A stretch of 64,000 bases of DNA from Mimachlamys varia (Eukaryota > Mollusca > Bivalvia > Pectinida > Pectinidae): contig OX392538.1 of the NCBI GenBank assembly GCA_947623455.1, forward strand, positions 29,697,001-29,761,000. The letters run 5' to 3'. Position numbers and translations under genes: made by a program. Shown in pieces: positions 15,301 through 30,300 of the stretch. Below the pieces are notes generated by a model. That model was not told where the DNA came from, did no database searches, and saw only the letters and a program-made list of their open reading frames with translations. Every line of letters starts with the position of its first letter. The stretch's first letter is position 1.

Positions 15301-18300
15301 TAACTTACTGTTTTATTATCACAATAAGCTTTAGCGATTTAAGAATATTTCCTGATATTCACAATTTGTTTAATAGTGACCATTCATTTCTATCTCATTG
15401 AAGAATACTCAAATATCTGTTTATAAAACGATCATCATTTCCTAAAGTGAAAGTGAGGGTACGAACAATTTTCTCACTTTGCCATTCGTCAAAAAGAGAA
15501 AAAGAGGTTATATTTTCTCAAGCGATAGTAGAGCTCTATACACATACTATCATTTATGTGAATTCACAGAGACGACAACATCTGCCACAACCGAAGAAGC
15601 AACGACAACGACGTCAGGTACTTTTCCCATTTTAGAATATTTTTGTACTACCCGTAGTGAACATTCTGTATACTTTACTAAATCCCCGCAAAATCTTAGT
15701 CGTCTGTAACTTGAAATGAAACATATTAACGTATTTTTTATTAAATGACGTGTTTTTTTCACAATTGGTAACGTATTGAGAATAACAAAGACGGACCGAT
15801 ACCAAGCATGTATATATACTCCCATTGGTACAATGTGTACCCACATCGGGGTCTGTCTGTCTTGGGTAACAATGGGAATATGCCAGGTTTAATTTCAGTT
15901 ATTACAATAAAAAAGCCAATTGCTTTTATTATTTTAACAGCTGTTTACATGGATATTAATGGGGTTTTCTACTCGAGTTAAAGTTCTTTTATTTTTGGAA
16001 ATTCACCAAAAAATCTATGTAATTATATGTTTATGCTAAAATGCCTATTTGTATTAATTGATTAAATTTGTGTTTATTTGTTTCACAGAGATTTCCACAA
16101 CTGCTTCCCCTACGCAAACAACGGTTCCTTCTCCAACTACAACACTTGTTTGCCCGTTGGAAGATATTATGAATGCTACCGATTTATTTCCAAATATTCC
16201 ATTTACCATATTGACCAAAGGCACAGATGGCAAGACGAATACTATGACCGTTGACTTCAACTCAGAAACTCCAACAGTAGCTATACCCGTTACAGCCACA
16301 ACAACAGAGATCATAATCGAAATAAATCCACAAGCTGCTACGTCAGCGGTCGGTTCGACGACAACTATATCACCTATGAATACGGCGCCATTTGCATTAG
16401 AGATGATAGCGTTAGGGTTTCCAGTTGGGGACTCACCAGATAGTGTTACCATAACGGTCAATGACGATGATGAGGAAACCCCGTCAAAACAAGTGGTACG
16501 TAGCAGTTTAGAAATGCAAAAACATATTTAAGAGCATTTATAACCATTTTACAATTTCTTACCCGCAGTCATACGCTTAAAACAAAAAGAATAACATGTA
16601 GAAGTTCCATTTGTATACGGACTTTTAATTGCGTCTGTTGCCTTTAACCTTGGCATGAAATCGAAATCATTTAAACACATACATAATGCTTGTGTTGTCA
16701 GCCTCTGGAACAGAGCACGAACGGGAGTCCACCGGACATATCTACAAGCTGGGCCTCTGAAAAACCACAAAACAATGTTCAGACTATAAAGATTACAATC
16801 CAAGTTTCACCAGAAGATATACCAGAGGGAGAGACAGAGGATTTAGTGATAAAGATAGACCTTGAACTTTGCGTCAAACCAAGTACGTATGCGTTCAAAA
16901 AGAACACAATGAACATAGTTTTTAAAGTTTGTCCGATTGTATGGAAAACATGTCTGTGTTTTCAAATGTTTAAGATACAAATCAAGAGATCCGCGAATGT
17001 TTTGTGAATGAAGATTTCCAATTTTAAAACTAGTTATCTACTTCTTATCATGTACAAAAAAACCCGTCGCATTACGATAGATATAAATGTGCACAATTTA
17101 AGACATAGTATGCACCTGTCTTAGTTAACTTACTGTTTTATTATCACAATAAGCTTTAGCGATTTAAGAATATTTCCTGATATTCACAATTTGTTTAATA
17201 GTGACCATTCATTTCTATCTCATTGAAGAATACTCAAATATCTGTTTATAAAACGATCATCATTTCCTAAAGTGAAAGTGAGGGTACGAACAATTTTCTC
17301 ACTTTGCCATTCGTCAAAAAGAGAAAAAGAGGTTATATTTTCTCAAGCGATAGTAGAGCTCTATACACATACTATCATCTATGTGAATTCACAGAGACGA
17401 CAACATCTGCCACAACCGAAGAAGCAACGACAACGACGTCAGGTACTTTTCCCATTTTAGAATATTTTTGTACTACCCGTAGTGAACATTCTGTATACTT
17501 TACTAAATCCCCGCAAAATCTTAATCGTCTGTAACTTGAAATGAAACATATTAACGTATTTTTTATTAAATGACGTGTTTTTTTTTCACAATTGGTAACG
17601 TATTGAGAATAACAAAGACGGACCGATACCAAGCATGTATATATACTCCGATTGGTACAATGTGTACCCACATCGGGGTCTGTCTGTCTTGGGTAACAAT
17701 GGGAATATGCCAGGTTTAATTTCAGTTATTACAATAAAAAAGCCAATTGCTTTTATTATTTTAACAGCTGTTTACATGGATATTAATGGGGTTTTCTACT
17801 CGATTTAAAGTTCTTTTATTTTTGGAAATTCACCAAAAAATCTATGTAATTATATGTTTATGCTAAAATGCCTATTTGTATTAATTGATTAAATTTGTGT
17901 TTATTTGTTTCACAGAGATTTCCACAACTGCTTCCCCTACGCAAACAACGGTTCCTTCTCCAACTACAACACTTGTTTGCCCGTTGGAAGATATTATGAA
18001 TGCTACCGATTTATTTCCAAATATTCCATTTACCATATTGACCAAAGGCACAGATGGCAAGACGAATACTATGACCGTTGACTTCAACTCAGAAACTCCA
18101 ACAGTAGCTATACCCGTTACAGCCACAACAACAGAGATCATAATCGAAATAAATCCACAAGCTGCTACGTCAGCGGTCGGTTCGACGACAACTATATCAC
18201 CTATGAATACGGCGCCATTTGCATTAGAGATGATAGCGTTAGGGTTTCCAGTTGGGGACTCACCAGATAGTGTTACCATAACGGTCAATGACGATGATGA

Positions 18301-21300
18301 GGAAACCCCGTCAAAACAAGTGGTACGTAGCTGTTTAGAAATGCAAAAACATATTTAAGAGCATTTATAACCATTTTACAATTTCTTACCCGCAGTCATA
18401 CGCTTAAAACAAAAAGAATAACATGTAGAAGTTCCATTTGTATACGGACTTTTAATTGCGTCTGTTGCCTTTAACCTTGGCATGAAATCGAAATCATTTA
18501 AACACATACATAATGCTTGTGTTGTCAGCCTCTGGAACAGAGCACGAACGGGAGTCCACCGGACATATCTACAAGCTGGGCCTCTGAAAAACCACAAAAC
18601 AATGTTCAGACTATAAAGATTACAATCCAAGTTTCACCAGAAGATATACCAGAGGGAGAGACAGAGGATTTAGTGATAAAGATAGACCTTGAACTTTGCG
18701 TCAAACCAAGTACGTATGCGTTCAAAAAGAACACAATGAACATAGTTTTTAAAGTTTGTCCGATTGTATGGAAAACATGTCTGTGTTTTCAAATGTTTAA
18801 GATACAAATCAAGAGATCCGCGAATGTTTTGTGAATGAAGATTTCCAATTTTAAAACTAGTTATCTACTTCTTATCATGTACAAAAAAACCCGTCGCATT
18901 ACGATAGATATAAATGTGCACAATTTAAGACATAGTATGCACCTGTCTTAGTTAACTTACTGTTTTATTATCACAATAAGCTTTAGCGATTTAAGAATAT
19001 TTCCTGATATTCACAATTTGTTTAATAGTGACCATTCATTTCTATCTCATTGAAGAATACTCAAATATCTGTTTATAAAACGATCATCATTTCCTAAAGT
19101 GAAAGTGAGGGTACGAACAATTTTCTCACTTTGCCATTCGTCAAAAAGAGAAAAAGAGGTTATATTTTCTCAAGCGATAGTAGAGCTCTATACACATACT
19201 ATCATCTATGTGAATTCACAGAGACGACAACATCTGCCACAACCGAAGAAGCAACGACAACGACGTCAGGTACTTTTCCCATTTTAGAATATTTTTGTAC
19301 TACCCGTAGTGAACATTCTGTATACTTTACTAAATCCCCGCAAAATCTTAATCGTCTGTAACTTGAAATGAAACATATTAACGTATTTTTTATTAAATGA
19401 CGTGTTTTTTTTTCACAATTGGTAACGTATTGAGAATAACAAAGACGGACCGATACCAAGCATGTATATATACTCCGATTGGTACAATGTGTACCCACAT
19501 CGGGGTCTGTCTGTCTTGGGTAACAATGGGAATATGCCAGGTTTAATTTCAGTTATTACAATAAAAAAGCCAATTGCTTTTATTATTTTAACAGCTGTTT
19601 ACATGGATATTAATGGGGTTTTCTACTCGATTTAAAGTTCTTTTATTTTTGGAAATTCACCAAAAAATCTATGTAATTATATGTTTATGCTAAAATGCCT
19701 ATTTGTATTAATTGATTAAATTTGTGTTTATTTGTTTCACAGAGATTTCCACAACTGCCTCCCCTACGCAAACAACGGTTCCTTCTCCAACTACAACACT
19801 TGAATGCGCGTTGGAAGATATTATGAATGCTACCGATTTATTTCCAAATATTCCATTTACCATATTGACCAAAGGCACAGATGGCAAGACGAATACTATG
19901 ACCGTTGACTTCAACTCAGAAACTCCAACAGTAGCTATACCCGTTACAGCCACAACAACAGAGATCATAATCGAAATAAATCCACAAGCTGCTACGTCAG
20001 CGGTCGGTTCGACGACAACTATATCACCTATGAATACGGCGCCATTTGCATTAGAGATGATAGCGTTAGGGTTTCCAGTTGGGGACTCACCAGATAGTGT
20101 TACCATAACGGTCAATGACGATGATGAGGAAACCCCGTCAAAACAAGTGGTACGTAGCTGTTTAGAAATGCAAAAACATATTTAAGAGCATTTATAACCA
20201 TTTTACAATTTCTTACCCGCAGTCATACGCTTAAAACAAAAAGAATAACATGTAGAAGTTCCATTTGTATACGGACTTTTAATTGCGTCTGTTGCCTTTA
20301 ACCTTGGCATGAAATCGAAATCATTTAAACACATACATAATGCTTGTGTTGTCAGCCTCTGGAACAGAGCACGAACGGGAGTCCACCGGACATATCTACA
20401 AGCTGGGCCTCTGAAAAACCACAAAACAATGTTCAGACTATAAAGATTACAATCCAAGTTTCACCAGAAGATATACCAGAGGGAGAGACAGAGGATTTAG
20501 TGATAAAGATAGACCTTGAACTTTGCGTCAAACCAAGTACGTATGCGTTCAAAAAGAACACAATGAACATAGTTTTTAAAGTTTGTCCGAATGTATGGAA
20601 AACATGTCTGTGTTTTCAAATGTTTAAGATACAAATCAAGAGATCCGCGAATGTTTTGTGAATGAAGATTTCCAATTTTAAAACTAGTTATCTACTTCTT
20701 ATCATGTACAAAAAAACCCGTCGCATTACGATAGATATAAATGTGCACAATTTAAGACATAGTATGCACCTGTCTTAGTTAACTTACTGTTTTATTATCA
20801 CAATAAGCTTTAGCGATTTAAGAATATTTCCTGATATTCACAATTTGTTTAATAGTGACCATTCATTTCTATCTCATTGAAGAATACTCAAATATCTGTT
20901 TATAAAACGATCATCATTTCCTAAAGTGAAAGTGAGGGTACGAACAATTTTCTCACTTTGCCATTCGTCAAAAAGAGAAAAAGAGGTTATATTTTCTCAA
21001 GCGATAGTAGAGTTCTATACACATACTATCATTTATGTGAATTCACAGAGACGACAACATCTGCCACAACCGAAGAAGCAACGACAACGACGTCAGGTAC
21101 TTTTCCCATTTTAGAATATTTTTGTACTACCCGTAGTGAACATTCTGTATACTTTACTAAATCCCCGCAAAATCTTAATCGTCTGTAACTTGAAATGAAA
21201 CATATTAACGTATTTTTTATTAAATGACGTGTTTTTTTTCACAATTGGTAACGTATTGAGAATAACAAAGACGGACCGATACCAAGCATGTATATATACT

Positions 21301-24300
21301 CCCATTGGTACAATGTGTACCCACATCGGGGTCTGTCTGTCTTGGGTAACAATGGGAATATGCCAGGTTTAATTTCAGTTATTACAATAAAAAAGCCAAT
21401 TGCTTTTATTATTTTAACAACTGTTTACATGGATATTAATGGGGTTTTCTACTCGAGTTAAAGTTCCTTTATTTTTGGAAATTCACCAAAAAATCTATGT
21501 AATTATATGTTTATGCTAAAATGCCTATTTGTATTAATTGATTAAATTTGTGTTTATTTGTTTCACAGAGATTTCCACAACTGCTTCCCCTACGCAAACA
21601 ACGGTTCCTTCTCCAACTACAACACTTGTTTGCCCGTTGGAAGATATTATGAATGCTACCGATTTATTTCCAAATATTCCATTTACCATATTGACCAAAG
21701 GCACAGATGGCAAGACGAATACTATGACCGTTGACTTCAACTCAGAAACTCCAACAGTAGCTATACCCGTTACAGCCACAACAACAGAGATCATAATCGA
21801 AATAAATCCACAAGCTGCTACGTCAGCGGTCGGTTCGACGACAACTATATCACCTATGAATACGGCGCCATTTGCATTAGAGATGATAGCGTTAGGGTTT
21901 CCAGTTGGGGACTCACCAGATAGTGTTACCATAACGGTCAATGACGATGATGAGGAAACCCCGTCAAAACAAGTGGTACGTAGCTGTTTAGAAATGCAAA
22001 AACATATTTAAGAGCATTTATAACCATTTTACAATTTCTTACCCGCAGTCATACGCTTAAAACAAAAAGAATAACATGTAGAAGTTCCATTTGTATACGG
22101 ACTTTTAATTGCGTCTGTTGCCTTTAACCTTGGCATGAAATCGAAATCATTTAAACACATACATAATGCTTGTGTTGTCAGCCTCTGGAACAGAGCACGA
22201 ACGGGAGTCCACCGGACATATCTACAAGCTGGGCCTCTGAAAAACCACAAAACAATGTTCAGACTATAAAGATTACAATCCAAGTTTCACCAGAAGATAT
22301 ACCAGAGGGAGAGACAGAGGATTTAGTGATAAAGATAGACCTTGAACTTTGCGTCAAACCAAGTACGTATGCGTTCAAAAAGAACACAATGAACATAGTT
22401 TTTAAAGTTTGTCCGAATGTATGGAAAACATGTCTGTGTTTTCAAATGTTTAAGATACAAATCAAGAGATCCGCGAATGTTTTGTGAATGAAGATTTCCA
22501 ATTTTAAAACTAGTTATCTACTTCTTATCATGTACAAAAAAACCCGTCGCATTACGATAGATATAAATGTGCACAATTTAAGACATAGTATGCACCTGTC
22601 TTAGTTAACTTACTGTTTTATTATCACAATAAGCTTTAGCGATTTAAGAATATTTCCTGATATTCACAATTTGTTTAATAGTGACCATTCATTTCTATCT
22701 CATTGAAGAATACTCAAATATCTGTTTATAAAACGATCATCATTTCCTAAAGTGAAAGTGAGGGTACGAACAATTTTCTCACTTTGCCATTCGTCAAAAA
22801 GAGAAAAAGAGGTTATATTTTCTCAAGCGATAGTAGAGCTCTATACACATACTATCATTTATGTGAATTCACAGAGACGACAACATCTGCCACAACCGAA
22901 GAAGCAACGACAACGACGTCAGGTACTTTTCCCATTTTAGAATATTTTTGTACTACCCGTAGTGAACATTCTGTATACTTTACTAAATCCCCGCAAAATC
23001 TTAATCGTCTGTAACTTGAAATGAAACATATTAACGTATTTTTTATTAAATGACGTGGTTTTTTTTCACAATTGGTAACGTATTGAGAATAACAAAGACG
23101 GACCGATACCAAGCATGTATATATACTCCGATTGGTACAATGTGTACCCACATCGGGGTCTGTCTGTCTTGGGTAACAATGGGAATATGCCAGGTTTAAT
23201 TTCAGTTATTACAATAAAAAAGCCAATTGCTTTTATTATTTTAACAGCTGTTTACATGGATATTAATGGGGTTTTCTACTCGAGTTAAAGTTCTTTTATT
23301 TTTGGAAATTCACCAAAAAATCTATGTAATTATATGTTTATGCTAAAATGCCTATTTGTATTAATTGATTAAATTTGTGTTTATTTGTTTCACAGAGATT
23401 TCCACAACTGCTTCCCCTACGCAAACAACGGTTCCTTCTCCAACTACAACACTTGTTTGCCCGTTGGAAGATATTATGAATGCTACCGATTTATTTCCAA
23501 ATATTCCATTTACCATATTGACCAAAGGCACAGATGGCAAGACGAATACTATGACCGTTGACTTCAACTCAGAAACTCCAACAGTAGCTATACCCGTTAC
23601 AGCCACAACAACAGAGATCATAATCGAAATAAATCCACAAGCTGCTACGTCAGCGGTCGGTTCGACGACAACTATATCACCTATGAATACGGCGCCATTT
23701 GCATTAGAGATGATAGCGTTAGGGTTTCCAGTTGGGGACTCACCAGATAGTGTTACCATAACGGTCAATGACGATGATGAGGAAACCCCGTCAAAACAAG
23801 TGGTACGTAGCTGTTTAGAAATGCAAAAACATATTTAAGAGCATTTATAACCATTTTACAATTTCTTACCCGCAGTCATACGCTTAAAACAAAAAGAATA
23901 ACATGTAGAAGTTCCATTTGTATACGGACTTTTAATTGCGTCTGTTGCCTTTAACCTTGGCATGAAATCGAAATCATTTAAACACATACATAATGCTTGT
24001 GTTGTCAGCCTCTGGAACAGAGCACGAACGGGAGTCCACCGGACATATCTACAAGCTGGGCCTCTGAAAAACCACAAAACAATGTTCAGACTATAAAGAT
24101 TACAATCCAAGTTTCACCAGAAGATATACCAGAGGGAGAGACAGAGGATTTAGTGATAAAGATAGACCTTGAACTTTGCGTCAAACCAAGTACGTATGCG
24201 TTCAAAAAGAACACAATGAACATAGTTTTTAAAGTTTGTCCGATTGTATGGAAAACATGTCTGTGTTTTCAAATGTTTAAGATACAAATCAAGAAATCCG

Positions 24301-27300
24301 CGAATGTTTTGTGAATGAAGATTTCCAATTTTAAAACTAGTTATCTACTTCTTATCATGTACAAAAAAACCCGTCGCATTACGATAGATATAAATGTGCA
24401 CAATTTAAGACATAGTATGCACCTGTCTTAGTTAACTTACTGTTTTATTATCACAATAAGCTTTAGCGATTTAAGAATATTTCCTGATATTCACAATTTG
24501 TTTAATAGTGACCATTCATTTCTATCTCATTGAAGAATACTCAAATATCTGTTTATAAAACGATCATCATTTCCTAAAGTGAAAGTGAGGGTACGAACAA
24601 TTTTCTCACTTTGCCATTCGTCAAAAAGAGAAAAAGAGGTTATATTTTCTCAAGCGATAGTAGAGCTCTATACACATACTATCATTTATGTGAATTCACA
24701 GAGACGACAACATCTGCCACAACCGAAGAAGCAACGACAACGACGTCAGGTACTTTTCCCATTTTAGAATATTTTTGTACTACCCGTAGTGAACATTCTG
24801 TATACTTTACTAAATCCCCGCAAATCTTAATCGTCTGTAACTTGAAATGAAACATATTAACGTATTTTTTATTAAATGACGTGTTTTTTTTCACAATTGG
24901 TAACGTATTGAGAATAACAAAGACGGACCGATACCAAGCATGTATATATACTCCGATTGGTACAATGTGTACCCACATCGGGGTCTGTCTGTCTTGGGTA
25001 ACAATGGGAATATGCCAGGTTTAATTTCAGTTATTACAATAAAAAAGCCAATTGCTTTTATTATTTTAACAGCTGTTTACATGGATATTAATGGGGTTTT
25101 CTACTCGATTTAAAGTTCTTTTATTTTTGGAAATTCACCAAAAAATCTATGTAATTATATGTTTATGCTAAAATGCCTATTTGTATTAATTGATTAAATT
25201 TGTGTTTATTTGTTTCACAGAGATTTCCACAACTGCCTCCCCTACGCAAACAACGGTTCCTTCTCCAACTACAACACTTGAATGCGCGTTGGAAGATATT
25301 ATGAATGCTACCGATTTATTTCCAAATATTCCATTTACCATATTGACCAAAGGCACAGATGGCAAGACGAATACTATGACCGTTGACTTCAACTCAGAAA
25401 CTCCAACAGTAGCTATACCCGTTACAGCCACAACAACAGAGATCATAATCGAAATAAATCCACAAGCTGCTACGTCAGCGGTCGGTTCGACGACAACTAT
25501 ATCACCTATGAATACGGCGCCATTTGCATTAGAGATGATAGCGTTAGGGTTTCCAGTTGGGGACTCACCAGATAGTGTTACCATAACGGTCAATGACGAT
25601 GATGAGGAAACCCCGTCAAAACAAGTGGTACGTAGCTGTTTAGAAATGCAAAAACATATTTAAGAGCATTTATAACCATTTTACAATTTCTTACCCGCAG
25701 TCATACGCTTAAAACAAAAAGAATAACATGTAGAAGTTCCATTTGTATACGGACTTTTAATTGCGTCTGTTGCCTTTAACCTTGGCATGAAATCGAAATC
25801 ATTTAAACACATACATAATGCTTGTGTTGTCAGCCTCTGGAACAGAGCACGAACGGGAGTCCACCGGACATATCTACAAGCTGGGCCTCTGAAAAACCAC
25901 AAAACAATGTTCAGACTATAAAGATTACAATCCAAGTTTCACCAGAAGATATACCAGAGGGAGAGACAGAGGATTTAGTGATAAAGATAGACCTTGAACT
26001 TTGCGTCAAACCAAGTACGTATGCGTTCAAAAAGAACACAATGAACATAGTTTTTAAAGTTTGTCCGAATGTATGGAAAACATGTCTGTGTTTTCAAATG
26101 TTTAAGATACAAATCAAGAGATCCGCGAATGTTTTGTGAATGAAGATTTCCAATTTTAAAACTAGTTATCTACTTCTTATCATGTACAAAAAAACCCGTC
26201 GCATTACGATAGATATAAATGTGCACAATTTAAGACATAGTATGCACCTGTCTTAGTTAACTTACTGTTTTATTATCACAATAAGCTTTAGCGATTTAAG
26301 AATATTTCCTGATATTCACAATTTGTTTAATAGTGACCATTCATTTCTATCTCATTGAAGAATACTCAAATATCTGTTTATAAAACGATCATCATTTCCT
26401 AAAGTGAAAGTGAGGGTACGAACAATTTTCTCACTTTGCCATTCGTCAAAAAGAGAAAAAGAGGTTATATTTTCTCAAGCGATAGTAGAGCTCTATACAC
26501 ATACTATCATTTATGTGAATTCACAGAGACGACAACATCTGCCACAACCGAAGAAGCAACGACAACGACGTCAGGTACTTTTCCCATTTTAGAATATTTT
26601 TGTACTACCCGTAGTGAACATTCTGTATACTTTACTAAATCCCCGCAAAATCTTAGTCGTCTGTAACTTGAAATGAAACATATTAACGTATTTTTTATTA
26701 AATGACGTGTTTTTTTCACAATTGGTAACGTATTGAGAATAACAAAGACGGACCGATACCAAGCGTGTATATATACTCCGATTGGTACAATGTGTACCCA
26801 CATCGGGGTCTGTCTGTCTTGGGTAACAATGGGAATATGCCAGGTTTAATTTCAGTTATTACAATAAAAAAGCCAATTGCTTTTATTATTTTAACAGCTG
26901 TTTACATGGATATTAATGGGGTTTTCTACTCGATTTAAAGTTCTTTTATTTTTGGAAATTCACCAAAAAATCTATGTAATTATATGTTTATGCTAAAATG
27001 CCTATTTGTATTAATTGATTAAATTTGTGTTTATTTGTTTCACAGAGATTTCCACAACTGCCTCCCCTTCGCAAACAACGGTTCCTTCTCCAACTACAAC
27101 ACTTGAATGCGCGTTGGAAGATATTATGAATGCTACCGATTTATTTCCAAATATTCCATTTACCATATTGACCAAAGGCACAGATGGCAAGACGAATACT
27201 ATGACCGTTGACTTCAACTCAGAAACTCCAACAGTAGCTATACCCGTTACAGCCACAACAACAGAGATCATAATCGAAATAAATCCACAAGCTGCTACGT

Positions 27301-30300
27301 CAGCGGTCGGTTCGACGACAACTATATCACCTATGAATACGGCGCCATTTGCATTAGAGATGATAGCGTTAGGGTTTCCAGTTGGGGACTCACCAGATAG
27401 TGTTACCATAACGGTCAATGACGATGATGAGGAAACCCCGTCAAAACAAGTGGTACGTAGCTGTTTAGAAATGCAAAAACATATTTGAACTGGGGCCCAG
27501 ACTATAAAAGGAAAGAGGCGGAGCCTAAATTTGAAAATGTCTGGTTTTTAGCAGCAGGAAAGAGCTCAGACAATATTTTCAATAAAATCAGAAGTTTAAG
27601 AAAAATTAAAGAACAAAAATTCTCAAAAAATGTTGTGGGTAAAAATAAAGTTTCAGTGAACAATTATGCTTACTTTAGTATCATGAACATCTATTAAATA
27701 GTTAGAATATGCAGTATAAAAAACTGAAGTGAGGGAAATTTTGTAGAATTTGAAATTGCCCCCATTCTCTATAAGGAAAATCTGACCTGAGATGAACTTA
27801 CTCCACCTAGAATGTAAACACACAACAACATAAGCACGTGCTGTAGCACATGGTCAGTGTATACACATACAGAAGGTCTCACTTACCTTGTATCTTAACA
27901 GCAATTAACCACAGAATATATCCCAAAATGTTTACTCTATTTATCCACACAGTTCCAAGATTCTCATTTCTGGACTTAGTCTATTTTTCTTAGTAATCTA
28001 TCTCACCAAATCTAACCATGCTCCTCATCTAGATAACATGGTCCAGTATTTTTTTTATAATTTACTTTCCCTAATTTTGAGTTTCTGACATGTTTTCTGT
28101 GGAAATGATAACACAGGGTAAACAAAAATAATGCACACATTTACCATTTTCTAAACTGTGGTGCCTCCATCAAAAGGGTTACATCACTAGCACTTCCTGC
28201 CAAATCCTTTAGAAATGGGAGTGTCTGGTTCACTGCCCAGAGCTGTTGTAACCTGACCTGTACACATGGTGGTCAAAATTTGTTTCACATTGTTCACACT
28301 TTCTGATTTATCAGATCAATGCCCCATGATTCTCCACTACTCCCTCATCAAAATCAACGTTGTTACAAATAAAGCTTCTATTGTTTGCACTTGTTCCTCA
28401 CTAACTTTTATCAGTAGATTTTGTTTAGCCATTTCCTCATTTTTGGTAATAAATCCAACTGGGCAGAATGGGACTGGCACTTTATGTGGTCTGAAGGTCA
28501 CCAGAAAGCGGGGAAACTTGTCCCAGGTCAGGAAAGAAGGTACCATAAAACCAAAAATGTAGGGGTCAGAAGATGCTACCATATTGGACATAACTTCAAA
28601 AGTCAACATCTTGGAATGGTTGGGGTTAACTAAAAGTTTGATCAATAAACAAAAATATTGTAACATTGTAAATATAAAAGTATCACTTTAGTGTCAAGCG
28701 ATGTCTGTATTTTAACCCATCCAGTTACATAACATTCCAGCTTCCCCTACAAAACTAATAAACTGACCATTCCAGAGGATTCCATCCTTGTATTGAATAA
28801 ATACTCAAAGAAGGGTGGGGAAGGATGATATTGCATTACACACACAAACACGTGGATTTATATATTCTTGTTTTAAAGTTAAATGCAACTAGATTAGACA
28901 ATATGGATGTGTGAACAAAATATAAATGATAATACAAAACAATTTCTATGTATATGTTATATAATAATTATTATAATATTATAAGAAATTAACCAACCTA
29001 CTAATCCTGCTTTTGAAACAATAATGAAATATGTACCCAGCCACATAGAGTTTGGTACAGAAAATTTGGTCACTTCTATTGTCTTACAAATACAGTGATT
29101 ATTTTTTTATTACTTTTTTATTTAATGATGAACTGAACATTTTTTTCTAAATTAATACTTGTTGATTTATAACTAAACTCTTACACACATGTACACACAA
29201 GTGCTGGACATACATCACATATAAAGCTATGTGTACTGGTCAAGCCCACTGACTAGAGTATGTTTACATCACAGCAGCAGTAAGTTATAAATAGTACTGA
29301 TAACAGTTAGGCCCAGCCTCCTCTAGGGGTCAAAAGGTCTGCGGTAGTTACTACCGCGAGCCCGGCTTTAAGAGCATTTATAACCATTTTACAATTTCTT
29401 ACCCGCAGTCATACGCTTAAAACAAAAAGAAGAACATGTAGAAGTTCCATTTGTATACGGACTTTTAATTGCGTCTGTTGCCTTTAACCTTGGCATGAAA
29501 TCGAAATCATTTAAACACATACATAATGCTTGTGTTGTCAGCCTCTGGAACAGAGCACGAACGGGAGTCCACCGGACATATCTACAAGCTGGGCCTCTGA
29601 AAAACCACAAAACAATGTTCAGACTATAAAGATTACAATCCAAGTTTCACCAGAAGATATACCAGAGGGAGAGACAGAGGATTTAGTGATAAAGATAGAC
29701 CTTGAACTTTGCGTCAAACCAAGTACGTATGCGTTCAAAAAGAACACAATGAACATAGTTTTTAAAGTTTGTCCGAATGTATGGAAAACATGTCTGTGTT
29801 TTCAAATGTTTAAGATACAAATCAAGAGATCCGCGAATGTTTTGTGAATGAAGATTTCCAATTTTAAAACTAGTTATCTACTTCTTATTATGTACAAAAA
29901 ACCCGTCGCATTACGATAGATATAAATGTGCACAATTTAAGACATAGTATGCACCTGTCTTAGTTAACTTACTGTTTTATTATCACAATAAGCTTTAGCG
30001 ATTTAAGAATATTTCCTGATATTCACAATTTGTTTAATAGTGACCATTCGTTTCTATCTCATAGAAGAATACTCAAATATCTGTTTATAAAACGATCATC
30101 ATTTCCTAAAGTGAAAGTGAGGGTACGATCAATTTTCTCACTTTGCCATTCGTCAAAAAGAGAAAAAGAGGTTATATTTTCCCAAGCGATAGTAGAGCTC
30201 TATACACATACTATCATTTATGTGAATTCACAGAGACGACAACATCTGCCACAACCGAAGAAGCAACGACAACGACGTCAGGTACTTTTCCCATTTTAGA

